A DNA stretch of 64,000 nucleotides, taken from Amoebidium appalachense. Lineage: Eukaryota > Ichthyosporea. This document shows positions 23,129-35,826 of this stretch, in pieces. How positions within the stretch are numbered: the first letter of the stretch is position 1; every line of letters begins with the position of its first letter. The notes beneath the pieces were generated by a model that saw nothing but the letters and a program-made list of their open reading frames with translations, made no database searches and was not told the origin of the DNA. The position numbers and the translations under genes were made by a program. The DNA lies in contig CAVNZM010000006.1 of the NCBI GenBank assembly GCA_963693365.1, positions 6,138,001 to 6,202,000 on the forward strand, written 5' to 3'.

Positions 23129-26100
23129 AAAAAACAAAAAAAAACAAATGCATACTCTTTGTGTGCTTTGCAAAATCTTCATTATGTTGTCCGTCGTGTG
23201 TGTACCTGTGCTCTATTCACTCTACCCCCCCCCCCCCCCCCCCCCCCCCGGGACCCCTACTCCCTCCAATTTTGCAAACAAACGGGCACTTCGTACTGTG
23301 TGGCTCTTTTTAACCCCCTTGGTTTCGTCGACGAGGTGAATGGGTTGAAAGTTTGCTCTTTATGTGTGGTTGGATTGTGTGTTCCATAACTTCCATTATA
23401 AATGTGTACTATGCATACTTCATACCCTATTTACACATTCTACACCCCCCCCCCCCCCTCCATAACTCATTCTAACCCCCCCCCCCCCCCCCACCTTCCC
23501 CTACCCCCTTACTGCGTGTGTGATTATATACTTTGTGCTCTTCAGTTCATTCTAACAACAAACCTTCCTCCCTCCCCTTCCCCCCCCCCCCCTCCCCCCC
23601 CCCCCCCCAATCAGGACACCAATACCGAACCTCGTGACTACACCTACTACAACCCTGAAACGTGCGCCCTCGACTTCGGCGGCTTTTTGGATGACATCAA
23701 TGTAAAAACCTCTCCCCCCTCCCCTGCCTCCCTCCCCCCCCCCCCTCCCCCCCCACACACACGCACCCACACACACACCCACGCGCACACAAACAAACAA
23801 AGCAGAAAAAGGGTCGGAAATCACTGTTATGGCGCTGAGGGGTCGGGATACATTCCTTAGCATGAGTGGAGGCGTAGGAATTTCCCTGAAGATGGGCTCT
23901 GTTCAAGTGAACTTTCCCAGCAAGATTAGTTTGCGTGTTTGGTACTTCTGTTGTTGTGGTCTTGAAAGTTCTTGGCTTCTATGTTTGCCACTCTCTAACG
24001 TTTTGTATTCGTCGTCTCCTAAACCCCCCCCCCTCCCCCCCCCCCTCCCCCCTCCCCTCAAAGCAAGCAAGAAAGGGAGGGGGGAAAGGGAAAAACGCCC
24101 ACCCCCACACCCACTAAGCATTTTTTCTTTTACGCTTCAACCCCCTTTCTGTAACCTTTGATCTGTACTTCGGGATTAGAGAAAGGAAGAAATGAAGGGT
24201 TGGGAGGGGGGGGGGGGGGGGTTTCATCGAAGTCAGAATGCAATCGGCTCTTCGTGTCACCCTGAAAATAATTGGAAAGCACACACAAAAGCAAGCACTA
24301 ACCCCATGCAACACGTCCACATACGCAAGCACACACACACACATATACAAGCACACACACTTGCACGGAATTGCACACACGCAAGCACACTCACCAGACA
24401 TTCTAACCGATTCACGGCACAAACCCCCGTCCCCCTCCCCCCCCCCCCCCCCCCCCCGTGCACCAAACATACACACATACACACACACACACGTACACAC
24501 ACACACACACACACAGCGCCTGCGTGACGGCAGTGCCGTTCTTCTGCATGCCTGCGCCCACAACCCCACTGGTGTTGACATTTCGAAGGAACAGTGGGAG
24601 ATTGTGGCTGACATTTTCAAGGTTTGGCCTTTAACCCCCCCCCCCCTCCCCCGCCCCCTCCTACCGGACTCTCCCTCCCCCCTCGGACCCCCCCCCACAC
24701 GCATGCCTCTTTATCTGTGAAATTCTGTCTTGTATGTTTGATTGGACAGGTGCACTGCACTTTATCCTGAGTACTATACCCCCAACCCCCCATTCCCCCC
24801 CTCTCGGCGCCCCGCTCCGCCCCACCCTTGCTTATTTTCCTTTGTACCCCTCGTCATCCCCCCCCCCCCCCCCCTCCCCCCCCCTCTCCCTCCCCTCCCT
24901 CCAGCACACATACCTGATACATTCCTAGCACCCCCCCCCCTCTTTCGGTGTCTACCCACCTCAATTTCACATGTTCACTTGCAATATTTTGCCGGTTTCC
25001 TTTAATAGTGTAGCGCTATGCACGCACTCCCCTTCCTTCCCCCCCCCCCACCACCACCACCACCCCTTGCAAGTACACAGACAAATTACAAGATATACAC
25101 ATACGTGTAAACCACTCCCAGGGACTCAACAATCACACATATGCCACACACACACACACACACATCCTCACGGACACATTATGTACACACACCTGACTCT
25201 TGCACGTACATCCACACCCACGACAAAATGACACACACACACCACATTTACAGACACAAACTTTCGCGCACAAGTTGTACACACACACGCGTGTATGTTC
25301 CCATACGTACACCAGCACACGTGTACACACACACACACATACAAGACACATACACACACCCATTCCCCCACCTCCAACACACATGCACATACAAACACTG
25401 ACCCCCCCCCCCCCCCCCCCCCCCCCCCCAACACACACATGCGTACACATACACACACACACACACACACACAGCAAAAGAGCCTCTTCCCCCTGTTCGA
25501 TATGGCCTACCAAGGCTTTGCCAGTGGCGATATTGACCGTGACGCCTATGCCGTGCGCATGTTCTTAGACAAGGGCATCAACGTGGCCCTGTGCCAGTCC
25601 TTTGCTAAGAACATGGGCCTCTACGGTAAACTTCCTCCCCCCCCTCCCCCTCCCCCCGCTTTTATTTATCTTTCATGGCTCGATTTCGGTTTTGTCAAGT
25701 TTTTTGTGACATTTTGTGTTTTGTCCTTTGTTGTCTCCTCTATTACCCCAACCCTCTCATGCATACATACCCCCCCCCCCCCCCCCCCCTCTGCGTGGGT
25801 GAAACCCATTCTTTTGTGGAGGCACATAAGAAGCGGCTCTGTTCAAGTGTCTTCCGTCTGCATTTTAAGGTTTATCTCTGGGGTTCTTATATGCATTCCC
25901 CCCCCCCCCCCCCCCCCCGTTTTTCTAATTCTTGTGCTTTTGTAACTTCTTGTGTCTGGGCTTGTGATGTCTCCACCTCCATGATTTCAACCCTCAGACA
26001 GTTTGCGGGTGTGTTCAGTCAAAAAAAATCCAATCCCGTGCTATCTTAAATCTCAAATTGAAAAATTTTAAACCAACAATATTTATATGTGTACGGAGGC

Positions 26101-27431
26101 AACCGTATGCATCTCTGCAATCTTTTAAACAAATCAATTATATCCAATGTGCCTGTAGGTAAGCATAAAAACATTCTTTCAGCTTGTAACTGTCAACCCA
26201 ATCTCTAAATTATTCATATTAAATGCAATTATTTGCAGGTGAGCGTGTTGGTGCCGTGACTGTGACCGGATCGACCCCCGAGGAGGCCGAAGCCATCATG
26301 TCCCAGCTTAAGATCATCATCAGGCCCATGTACTCAAACCCCCCCATCCACGGTGCACGCCTGGCCACACTCGTCCTCACCACCCCCGAGCTCAGGTATG
26401 TCTGTGTGTGTGTGTATGTGTGTGTGCGCGCGCGCACGTTCGTCTTGCTTCCCCCTCTCACCCCCCCCCCCCCCCCCCCCCCTCCCTCTCTCTCCCTGCT
26501 TGTACCCATGCATGTCTTATGCGGTGTGTGTTCGTGCTTTTCCGGCTCGCCGCGCCCCCTCTTCCCCCTCCCCGTCCAAACACACACACCGAAAAAGAGC
26601 CCCGGGCTTTGTTGGGGGGGCGCGGGGGGGGGGGGGGGGGGGGGGGGGAAGAGAGAACAAACCCCAAAAGAAAGAAAGAAAGAGAACTGGAGGAGGGCAG
26701 CCACAGACACCTAAGCATGCATCCCCATTTGCCCCCAATTGAGCATCCATCAAACCCAATGATTATGAATATAGCCATTACTTCTCATTGGCTTACTGAT
26801 CAACTATCATTTTAATCGTAATCTCTTCTTCCCATTGATCATCTGCCGACTAAGACTGTGCTATGCAATCCCCATTTTGCCCACTAATCAACTAATCTAA
26901 CCACGCATTCTGATTGACCCACTGATCAACTGTCATATAAACCATAAATTCCCACTGGCTAAATTGAACCACGCCTTCTCAACCCACTGACCTATTGTCC
27001 ATTTAACGGCTGAGGGTTCAAACAGACAACGTATCCTGTCAGACAAGCATAATTTAGCCGGCGCCGGCTAAGATTGCCATGGAATGTGACGTTTACCGAT
27101 TTACTACCATATTTAGTAATAAATCGGTGTGACGTCATTTATCATGGTGAATTTAGCCGGCGGCTGCTAATTCCTGGTAGTCTGACAGGATACGTAGTCT
27201 GTTTTGAAACTTTTCTCCTTAACGAGTCTCATTGGTTTACAAATCAACCGTCCATTTAACCATGCATTCCCATCGGTTTTATCATGAACTCTCCATTTAA
27301 CGATGTGTTCTCATTGGTTCACAGGCAGGAGTGGCTGTGTGAGGTTAAGGAGATGGCCGACCGTATCATTTCAATGCGCCATGCCCTTCAGGACGGTCTG
27401 AAGAGGGTATGTTACCCCCCCCCCCCCCCCA

Positions 27432-27464
<33 letters not shown>

Positions 27465-27610
27465 GCGCACGCACGCACGCACACCACACACCACATCTCA
27501 CACCACTCAAATACAAACAACACAGACATAAAACATAAATACAAACAACACAACACGCACGCACACCACACCACACGCCCGACCTACTGAAGGCTTTCAG
27601 ATGAAGCAAT

Positions 27611-27646
<36 letters not shown>

Positions 27647-27825
27647 AAGCAATATCTGAGTTAGGTTTTCTGCTCGCTTATTTGTTTTTGCCAATCCTCG
27701 GAGTGTGGGCTCTACTTATGATGCATACGCTGTGTGTGTGTGATCTCTTTTTCTGCAAAAACCTGTATTCGTTCGCTCTAATGTGTACTTCGTATGATAC
27801 GCCGTAAATTATTCTTAACATCCCC

Positions 27826-27863
<38 letters not shown>

Positions 27864-27890
27864 CGCCCCTCTCCCCCTTTTCCGCCGCCG

Positions 27891-27922
<32 letters not shown>

Positions 27923-28105
27923 CACGGGTCGACCAAGAACTGGAGCCACATCACCGACCAGATCGGCATGTTCTGCTTCACAGGCATGACCCCCGCCCAG
28001 GTCAAGCGTCTGAGGGACGAATACTCAGGTACGGTGTCACATCCCCCCCCCCCCCTCCTCCTCCTCTCTCTCTCTCTCTCTCATTTCTCTCGCTCTCACT
28101 CTGTA

Positions 28106-28144
<39 letters not shown>

Positions 28145-28712
28145 CGCTCTCTCTCTCTCTTCCCCTCCACCTCTCTCTCTTTGCTCTCCCTGTCTAGATT
28201 TAGGGAGTTTGGGAGCTTTGTCAGAGCCCATCTCACCATCTTCTTTTTGGTCACTCGGTTTTCTCTCTTTGTGACCATGCACCCTTCCCCTCCTCCTCCC
28301 TTCTCCCCTGCCATCTCCTCTCCCCTTTGAATATCATTTGATTCCTTGCATCGTTCTCCCCCCTGGCTTTCTCTTTGTACTTCTCCGGTGTGACGAAACC
28401 AACCCCTTCCCTCCCCCCTCCCCCCCTTCTCCCTTTCCCCGTCCCCTTCCACTTCCCCTTTCCCTTTAATTCGGTCTTTTTTTTGGGGTGGGAGGGGGGA
28501 GAGGAGTTTGTGTGTGTGTGTGTGTGTACAAAAAAAAACACGACTCATCTGGTCGCGCCCATCCACCACCTTTGTACACACACACGTACACACACACGCG
28601 TACACACACACGTGCAGTGTACCTGACCGGTGACGGGCGCATCTCCATTGCCGGCATCACCAGCCACAACGTCGACTATCTGGCAAAGGCCATGCATGAG
28701 GTCACAAAGTAG
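18628..28712 (+). CDS. Aspartate aminotransferase, mitochondrial type (frameshift in exon 4)
   Basis: Twelve coding exons: 18628-18722, 19661-19814, 21052-21137, 21964-22095, 22844-22899, 23615-23701, 24517-24621, 25475-25625, 26239-26395, 27325-27406, 27923-28028, 28618-28712. Phases agree at every junction. The product of about 434 aa matches the family length. It is a class I PLP enzyme that exchanges amino groups between aspartate and 2-oxoglutarate. Landmarks: an Arg/Ala-rich amphipathic N-terminus (mitochondrial targeting), [64 protein letters not shown], and the PLP lysine in [13 protein letters not shown] (K283 after frame correction). Exon 4 needs one base removed in the A5 run at 21999-22003 to pass from [12 protein letters not shown] to [12 protein letters not shown]. 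Either the assembly has a homopolymer error or this copy is broken. Most donors are followed by poly(C), and seven acceptors are the end of (CA)n. Confidence 0.92.
22259..23455 (+). repeat. Cluster of family-1 intronic repeats with poly(C) tails
   Basis: Four diverged copies in introns 4 and 5 of the aminotransferase gene: about 22259-22378, 23003-23095, 23146-23226 and 23336-23450. Shared blocks include CTGCTTATGATGCATAC-like, TTTGC, TGTTGTCCGT-like and GTGTACTTCGTACT-like words. Each copy ends in a C homopolymer. Two have an A-rich segment just after the C run. Confidence 0.65.
23867..24025 (+). repeat. Family-2 intronic repeat, intron 6
   Basis: This copy contains GTGGAGGCGTAGGAA, then CTGAAGATGGGCTCTGTTCA, and ends in CTCCTAAACCCCCCC. 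It is closely similar to the TSR1 intron segment at about 56879-57030. Confidence 0.6.
25672..25918 (+). repeat. Family-2 intronic repeats, intron 8 (two adjoining)
   Basis: The first copy carries TTTTGTGACATTTTGT, CCTTTGTTGTCTCCTC and CTCATGCATACATACC before poly(C). The second carries GTGGAGGCACATAAG and GGCTCTGTTCAAGTG before another poly(C). The same words occur at 56880-57030 in TSR1. Confidence 0.6.
26745..27322. repeat. Degenerate minisatellite in intron 9, about 45-bp period
   Basis: Repeated variants of CATTGGTTTAC, ATCAACTGTC and CATTTAACCATGCATTC occur along the intron up to the acceptor of exon 10. The array is interrupted by the foldback element at 27009-27218. The array supplies the sequence around the acceptor GGTTCACAG. 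Confidence 0.55.
27009..27218. mobile_element. Foldback MITE with 6-bp target-site duplication
   Basis: Nearly the whole 210-bp segment is one imperfect palindrome. The outer arms share CGTATCCTGTCAGAC (27030-27044, and inverted at 27178-27194). Inner arms share GCCGGC/GGCTAA words, CCATG and ACCGATTTA...TAAATCGGT around a centre near 27109. TTAACG flanks both sides (27003-27008 and 27219-27224). It sits inside a minisatellite whose uninterrupted units read across TTAACG, which supports insertion. It has no coding capacity, so an autonomous partner would be needed. The superfamily is unassigned. Confidence 0.8.
27660..27862 (+). repeat. Family-1 intronic repeat, intron 10
   Basis: This copy contains GTGGGCTCTACTTATGATGC, a (TG)n stretch, TGCAAAAACCTG and TGTACTTCGTATGATACGCC, and then a long poly(C). 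It is preceded by another poly(C) at about 27611-27644. Confidence 0.65.
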
Positions 28713-30117
28713 CCAATCATATGCACCGTTTAAAATTTAACGCTGTTTAGCCTGCAGTACGAAAATAAGGAGTGGCCATTGAATTCTCGGATGGTGTCTT
28801 GTCAAGTGGTTGGTTTTGCCCTCTGCTGTTACCACGTGTTGTTCATTTCCCGGAATTTATGGTTTTTTCCCGGTTGTTGTGATGGATTCACGGTATTCGT
28901 GATATTTCTTGGAACTTGGTTGACAGTGTCTGTCCGGTGTTTGTGGTCTTTCCCGGTATTTAGTACGTTTTAGTGTTAGATGTGTCCGTGTACACGTCGT
29001 TTGATGAAAACGGCTCAGTCGCACATTTCCGTCCTGCGTTAATACTTATGGCTGGGAATCCAGCCTTGCGGCTGCGCAATTAACAAAAAAAGAAGGACCC
29101 ACATGTGCCTAACTAAAAGTGATCGATCGAATGTGCGTGCGTGCGTGTGTGCACAGTGCATGTTGTGTGTGTGTGTGTGTGTGTCCAGATTTTTTGTGCA
29201 TTTTCAGGTACGTGTGGGTTAGAAAGCGCCACCCGGTGCCACCTCTGACGTGTATGATTGTGTCTCCCTTTCCTTGTGTACGTGTGTCTGAGTGCTGGGA
29301 GACACACGTACACGTGTACGTGTACATGTGTGTGTGTGTGCATGTGTGTCTGCCTGCTCCGTGTGTGTGTGTGTGTGTGTGCGTGCGAGCGCTCGCGCGG
29401 CCTGCGTGTCTATGTGTCTGTGTTCCCATTTTGGGATATATTGTGGTGGTTGTGAGGGGGGAGCGCTCCAAGCATGGATTTCGATCGAATACATGCGAGA
29501 GGGGGGGGGGGGGGGATAAAAAAAATAAAATATGAGACCCTGATACAAAATTCGAAATTCAAAGCTTTAGTTTTATTTCAATGGCATTTCAAAATGATAT
29601 CATGTATTTACATCACTTTTTATCACGAACATAGAACCATCATCACTAGCACAGACCTGCAGCGTTTGCCCAGGACTTCTTCATCATTTCTTCATGTATG
29701 TACACACGTCAACTTTACATCAATGGGTGGAGACATCGGGAAGCAACGAAAAATTAGAATGACTACGGACAATCCAAGCTCCTTTGTGTCAAGAGCTACA
29801 CCTAGATGCAAAGAAAATGCGCCCTTTGCACAGCATAATTTCGTTTTACTCCTCTACAACAGTCAAAGGCTTGACTCTCCGTGAAAAATACTTTAACAAG
29901 TACAAACAAGTACGATAATACCTCAACGGAATACCAATATGCCATTCGGTACTGAGTAATTACTGTACTGTTATTCATCATGTGAGACACAGACACTACC
30001 CCTTACTAATATTCACCAGACCTTCCAACAAGCCAATACACTGACAAACAAAAAACTGCCTCCACAGAACAAGAAATCTCATCATCGGAGTCATGATTTT
30101 TCGTTCTTGTGAGCAGC
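28713..30117. other. Convergent intergenic region
   Basis: This lies between the 3' ends of the aminotransferase (+) and the GH114 gene (-). Around 28840-28970 there is an imperfect repeat of TTTCCCGG-type words; 29120-29440 is GT-rich with ACGT palindromes. TTTATT at 29572-29577 is a possible minus-strand polyadenylation signal. No gene recognised. Confidence 0.5.
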
Positions 30118-30897
30118 CTACCAACACCGAGCATACCCACTACCCGACCTATACAACATAGAGATTCCATTCTCTTTTGCCGGATCGCACGCCCCCGACC
30201 CCTTCTTCGAATACTCCGCGCCAAAAACGGCCTTTCCTTGCTTGCGGAAGGGCGCATACACATCACACTGGTTGAACCTCGGGCACGACTCGTTGACGGC
30301 AAAGTCAAAATCATCCACCAACTCGGGGAGAATCTCAAACGCGTTCTTGAGACCTATTGCCATTCCACGCGAGTGCGCCGCTGTCACCAACCATTTTGCG
30401 TAAGCGACCGTGGCTTTTCCCTTTGTCTTCATGCTCTTCCCCGGCACACACCCGTCGTATTCAAAACAGTCCATGTTGTCTGCCTCGACGGCGTCGCAGC
30501 CCTTCTCTTTGGCAATATTGAGCCTGTTTTCCATTAGGTCTTTGAGCGATTCCCAATTCATAACGTTGAACCACCTCTCACCGTGATACGGTGACCAAGT
30601 GCTAAGGCCATCCGAAGGAACGTCGCCGCGGTCGGGTCTCCCTTGCTCGAGCGTGCCGGCAGACATATAGCACAGAACCTTCTGACCGTTGCTCTTGTAT
30701 TTTTTAATATCCTTCTCTGACGAGTAGAAGGTATCCACCTCGACTACATCTACCCCACTACAGTCCGACCCAAAGAGGTATGCTTGACTACACCAAGTAA
30801 GCCCTGTCGGCCAGTCTCGGCCACCGCGGCGGGCGGGCGAGGCGGCGGCGGCGGCGGCGGCAGCTGCCAGAGCGAAAAAGTTGGCGCTGAAGTGCAT
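30118..30897 (-). CDS. GH114-type glycosidase (endo-alpha-1,4-polygalactosaminidase family), secreted
   Basis: Intronless, 259 aa. It begins with a short hydrophobic signal-like segment (residues 4-20, nine consecutive alanines encoded by a GCC-rich run). The mature part has the order of conserved blocks of the GH114 TIM barrel: W35...Q38, VEVDTF (D55), KVLCYMSAGTLE (73-84), ERW, GCDAVEADNMD (133-143, with the acidic E138/D140 expected near the active site), GLKN, VNESC, and KAVFGAEYS near the C-terminus. Characterised relatives cleave alpha-1,4-galactosaminogalactan-like polymers, so the substrate is probably an extracellular amino-sugar polysaccharide, though this is family inference. Length is normal for the single domain. 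A TATA box lies upstream on the minus strand. It has no introns, unlike adjacent housekeeping genes. Confidence 0.82.
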   Translation of the reverse strand: MHFSANFFALAAAAAAAAASPARRGGRDWPTGLTWCSQAYLFGSDCSGVDVVEVDTFYSSEKDIKKYKSNGQKVLCYMSAGTLEQGRPDRGDVPSDGLSTWSPYHGERWFNVMNWESLKDLMENRLNIAKEKGCDAVEADNMDCFEYDGCVPGKSMKTKGKATVAYAKWLVTAAHSRGMAIGLKNAFEILPELVDDFDFAVNESCPRFNQCDVYAPFRKQGKAVFGAEYSKKGSGACDPAKENGISMLYRSGSGYARCW

Positions 30898-31005
30898 TTT
30901 GGCTTGTTTAGTTTGGTTGAGAGAATGCGGTGGGTGGGCTCACGGGGCTGCTGTCTTTGAATGCACTGATGAGCGAATGGTGGGTCTGCCGAGCAGTATC
31001 AGCTG

Positions 31006-31014
31006 CTTTATATA
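31006..31014 (-). promoter_or_regulatory. TATA box of the GH114 gene
   Basis: TATATAAAG on the minus strand, about 110 bp upstream of the ATG at 30897. Confidence 0.5.
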
Positions 31015-32278
31015 GTTTTAGATCTTGAGTCGTGGACCAGTCAGAAAGTTTGGAACAGATCCAGCCAATCGTGAGTGTCTTTCTCAAGACCTCGTCCCGG
31101 GCAATGCTTCGTTTCCCGGCACACGCAACCAGGAAATACAGCTCTGGTAATAGTTTTTCTGCATATAAATACTTGCCAAATTTTAATATTCTGGTTTTTC
31201 TAATTTTTTTTCATTTCTTGTGCATTGTTTTAGTAACTACTCTATTATGCAGTCAAGTCCAGTGCAAATAGCCCAGTCTGCCCAGGCTCCGTGGATACCA
31301 ATCAAAACAAACACTATTAGATTAACCAATCGTATAAGAGAACAGAACCGCCAATCAGATGCGTATTATATTCGAGGGCTAATGGGTGGGTCCTACATAG
31401 GACAAAGGAGCCCGTTTGCCCATGCCATGTTTTTTCTGCCAGCGCAGCACCTCTCAAACTTGTTGCTCAAACAAACATTTTCCATAGAAAATCGTATAGT
31501 TATGTATCAATACATCGCATAACACAATGATCCTACTAAATAGCCCTTTGTATGAACTATGTATGATACGCGTCATATATGGTTCAACCCCACCACATGC
31601 ACAAACACCGTCCAAGTTGGCATTTTTTCACATCAACTTCAAACAAACAAGCTAAATTTGATCTTCGCCATCACAAAACTATGCATTCCCCGCAGCTTTC
31701 ATATCAAATTCACGTGAGGGGTGGCTCCGCCCCACCGCACACAACACCACGACAGCTGTAAGTTACGTGGGCTTGCGCTCCTATTTGTTACCGGCCCCAA
31801 TCAAGGTTCCTACGGCACGTTCCCACCCCTATTCCCGGGCTTGCCCGGGCAGGGCAGGGCTGTACGTAATCTTTCCAACACCCAAACGATCGCAAAGATA
31901 GGCTAGTAATTGGGTGTATGATTGCCACGTATACGGTATTACGTACCGTATGCCTGTGTGCTATGCCTGTGTACGTGTACACATGTCTATTATAGGAATG
32001 CCCATGCATGAACTAAAACGCAAGGCTATGTTCCCGGTAGTTCAAGTGATGAATGAAGTTCAAGAAAGGCAAACACGTGAAAGAGGTGAAATATATATCC
32101 CGCGTGCGTTGAAGCCTATCTGAGGACTATTTTGGGCAAGATCTAATTAATAAGCTGAAAAAAGAAGCAGATATTGAAAAGTCGACCATAAATAGATGTC
32201 TCCCAGTTCTGCCATTGAATAATGATACTAACTAATCATTATTACTCTTGGATTGAAAAATGGGAGAGCCCGAGAAGG

Positions 32279-32329
<51 letters not shown>

Positions 32330-32913
32330 CTGGTGTCTGAGGACCACGTCACCTGCCAGTCACCCAGCAGGTATTATATACTATGATACGTAGTTGGAAG
32401 GGGCCGGGGGAGGAGTAGGGGAGGGGGGATGGGATCCGGAGAAAGAAGGGAGAGGCGGGGGGGAAGGAGGGGGGGGGGGGGGGGGGGGGGGTATCGATCT
32501 TTTGAAAGAAAAATGGGGAAAGGTAACCTTCCCGCCCCCTCCTTCCCCCCTCCCCCCCCCCCCCCCTCTCCCCTCTACTTCGAATTCCTTTGCGATTTCT
32601 CACATTTCGCGGTTGCAATTGCCTCGTTCAAACCTACTGCCGGCTTCCCGAATATATACTCACACACACAAGCCCACACATATACCTCACAGTCTTCTCT
32701 TTCCAGATCTTTCATGTTTCTCGAGGCTCCAAGTCCGTCCCCCCCATTCTGCTTTTCTCTCTCCACCCCAGGCCCTCCCCCCGGTCCCTCCTACCCCCCC
32801 CCCCCCCCCCCAAAAAAAAAAAAAAAAAAAAAAAACCGAAGCTCCCCAACAACCCTTTCTGGCGTACAGCGTACACGTGTACATACATGCACCGCCAAAT
32901 ACCACGAACATAT

Positions 32914-33314
<401 letters not shown>

Positions 33315-34120
33315 CTCGGATTCAACACCATGACGATGCCCTATTAAAAGTATGAGGCTTTGATGGCAACCACAGTAAGAAGATGTTGGGTGGCGCCAAA
33401 GACCTTAGAGAGAATGATGTGCCATAGGGAATAGCAAATCAGTTTCTTTTTCTTTTCTTTTTCGATTTTTTTTGTTTGTTTGTTTGTTTGTGTCCGAGTC
33501 TGCAGAGGCCACTAGGGCAGTGGGATTTAGGAATGTTTGGTATGTGTGTGTGTGCAACAGTGTGTATGCCATGTGGGGGGCCACACACCTACCTCGTCTG
33601 CTGGGGCCTCTACACCTCCCTTCGTAGAGTCTCTCCTATTGAGGCAGGTTAGCCTGTGAGGGGGGGGGGGAGAGGGGGGGGGGGGTGTCATTAACGAATT
33701 CCAAAGCAGAAGGATTTAACATCGACCTTCATAAACACTGGCTAGGATAATAACGATGATAATAGTATGCTGCCTGGAAAGTCTGAATGAGAATCTCCGT
33801 TATCTTGTTGTTTGCACCGGTCTTATAACATGTTTCGTGAGATGTGAGATAGTATAAATCGCTTCACTAATGATTACGCTTCGAGGCCTTGGAACAGTTC
33901 TTAGAAAAGTCATTGGGCCAAATCACGTTGTTGCGATTGACAGCCCTGGGAAACCAAAGTACCATTTTGTCACGCGGTTTGTGTGTGTGTGTGTGTGGGT
34001 CTTTGTGTGTGTGTGGGCGGGCGGATGGGTGGGTGGGTGGGTGGGTGGGTGTGTTTGTGTGGGTGATCGTGTGTGTGTGTGTTGGGGGGTGGGGGGGTGG
34101 GGAGGGGGGAGGGGGTGTCA

Positions 34121-34272
<152 letters not shown>

Positions 34273-34480
34273 ACGGCGTGTGTGCATGTGGGCGTGCTTC
34301 CAGTTTCATTATCAAAAAACTTTCTTTCAGTTAATGTCGGCTTTTTTGTTTCTCCGTTCAAGCTCTACTACTAGGCTCCGTTATCTTTGACTCTTTTGTT
34401 TATCTTTACCTCCTTCTTTTGATTTCACTTCACTTCCTTTCTTTCTTTCTTTTTTTTTTTTTTTTTTTTCCCGACCTCTC

Positions 34481-34512
<32 letters not shown>

Positions 34513-34533
34513 TTTTTTTTTTCTTTTCCTTGG

Positions 34534-34575
<42 letters not shown>

Positions 34576-34689
34576 GATTGTTGAAGATGCATGCCATTAA
34601 CCAGGCCTTGTGTGTGTTTTTTGGTGGTGATAGTTGCTGATAACTAATTTTCAAGGGCTGGATTAGCCTGAAGGGGAAGGGGGGAAGCT

Positions 34690-34737
34690 GGAAGATGGGG
34701 GGGGGGGGGGGGGGGAGGGGGGAAATAGGTAGGGAAC

Positions 34738-34769
<32 letters not shown>

Positions 34770-34821
34770 GGGGGGGGGGAGGGGGGGGGGGGTAAGAGTG
34801 AGAGGGGGGGGGAGGGGGGGG

Positions 34822-34866
<45 letters not shown>

Positions 34867-34869
34867 GGG

Positions 34870-34910
<41 letters not shown>

Positions 34911-35017
34911 AGGGAGGAGGGAGGGAGGGAGGGAGGGATGGAGGGAGGGAGAGAGAGAGAGAGGGAGGGAGGAAGAGAGAGAGTGAGAGAGAGGGAGGGA
35001 GGGAGGGATGGAGGGAG

Positions 35018-35057
<40 letters not shown>

Positions 35058-35088
35058 GAGAGAGAGAGGGGGGGGGGGGGGGGGGGGG

Positions 35089-35152
<64 letters not shown>

Positions 35153-35370
35153 AGGGAGGAAGGGAGGAAGGGAGGAAGGGAGGGAGGAAGGGAGGGAGGG
35201 AGGGAGGGAGGGAAGGAGAGGAGGGGAGAGGGGGAGACAGATAGAGAAGGGGGGCGGGGGGCGAGACATTGAGAAAGAGTGAGAGAGGGAGAGAGAGAGA
35301 GAGAAAGGAAGAGGGAGGGGGGGATGGGGGGGAGGGGGGGGAGAGAGAGAGGGAGGGAGAGAGAGAGGTA
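34690..35370. repeat. Polypurine G/A tract of about 680 bp
   Basis: The plus strand is almost entirely G and A: (GA)n, GGGA tetranucleotide and G-homopolymer blocks with only scattered pyrimidines. Long open frames on both strands encode Arg/Glu/Gly or Ser/Leu/Pro repeats and are artefacts of this composition. Confidence 0.95.
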
Positions 35371-35529
35371 TAGAAGTTCCTAGCCACATTGCTCGAGTAC
35401 TTGAACTGTGGTGTGTATGTGCGCACGTGCGAGTGTGTGTACCGTATGATATCTGTTGTGGTGCGCGCGGGTATGTGAGTGTTAAACGGATTAAGTATAT
35501 ATATCCGATGATATAGTATATATATACTA

Positions 35530-35568
<39 letters not shown>

Positions 35569-35789
35569 GATGGTATATATACTATATATACGGTATATAA
35601 TTATGTATGTATATATACATATGTGTGTGTGTATAGGCGTAGTGTACATGCATATGTACGCATTGTACCACTACGTGTGCCAGGGTTGGGTGGCGGGGAG
35701 GAGGGGTGGAGGGGGACCCGTGAGGGAGGGAGGGAGGGGAATAGGGGAGGAGGTTGTGTATGTGCGTGTCCCGAGGGGGGGCGGGCGGG

Positions 35790-35826
<37 letters not shown>

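Noticed and set aside
34430-35426. Large open frames in the purine tract (Ser/Leu/Pro on minus, Arg/Glu/Gly on plus)
   Set aside because: A G/A-only strand cannot encode stop codons in most frames, so long frames are expected by composition.
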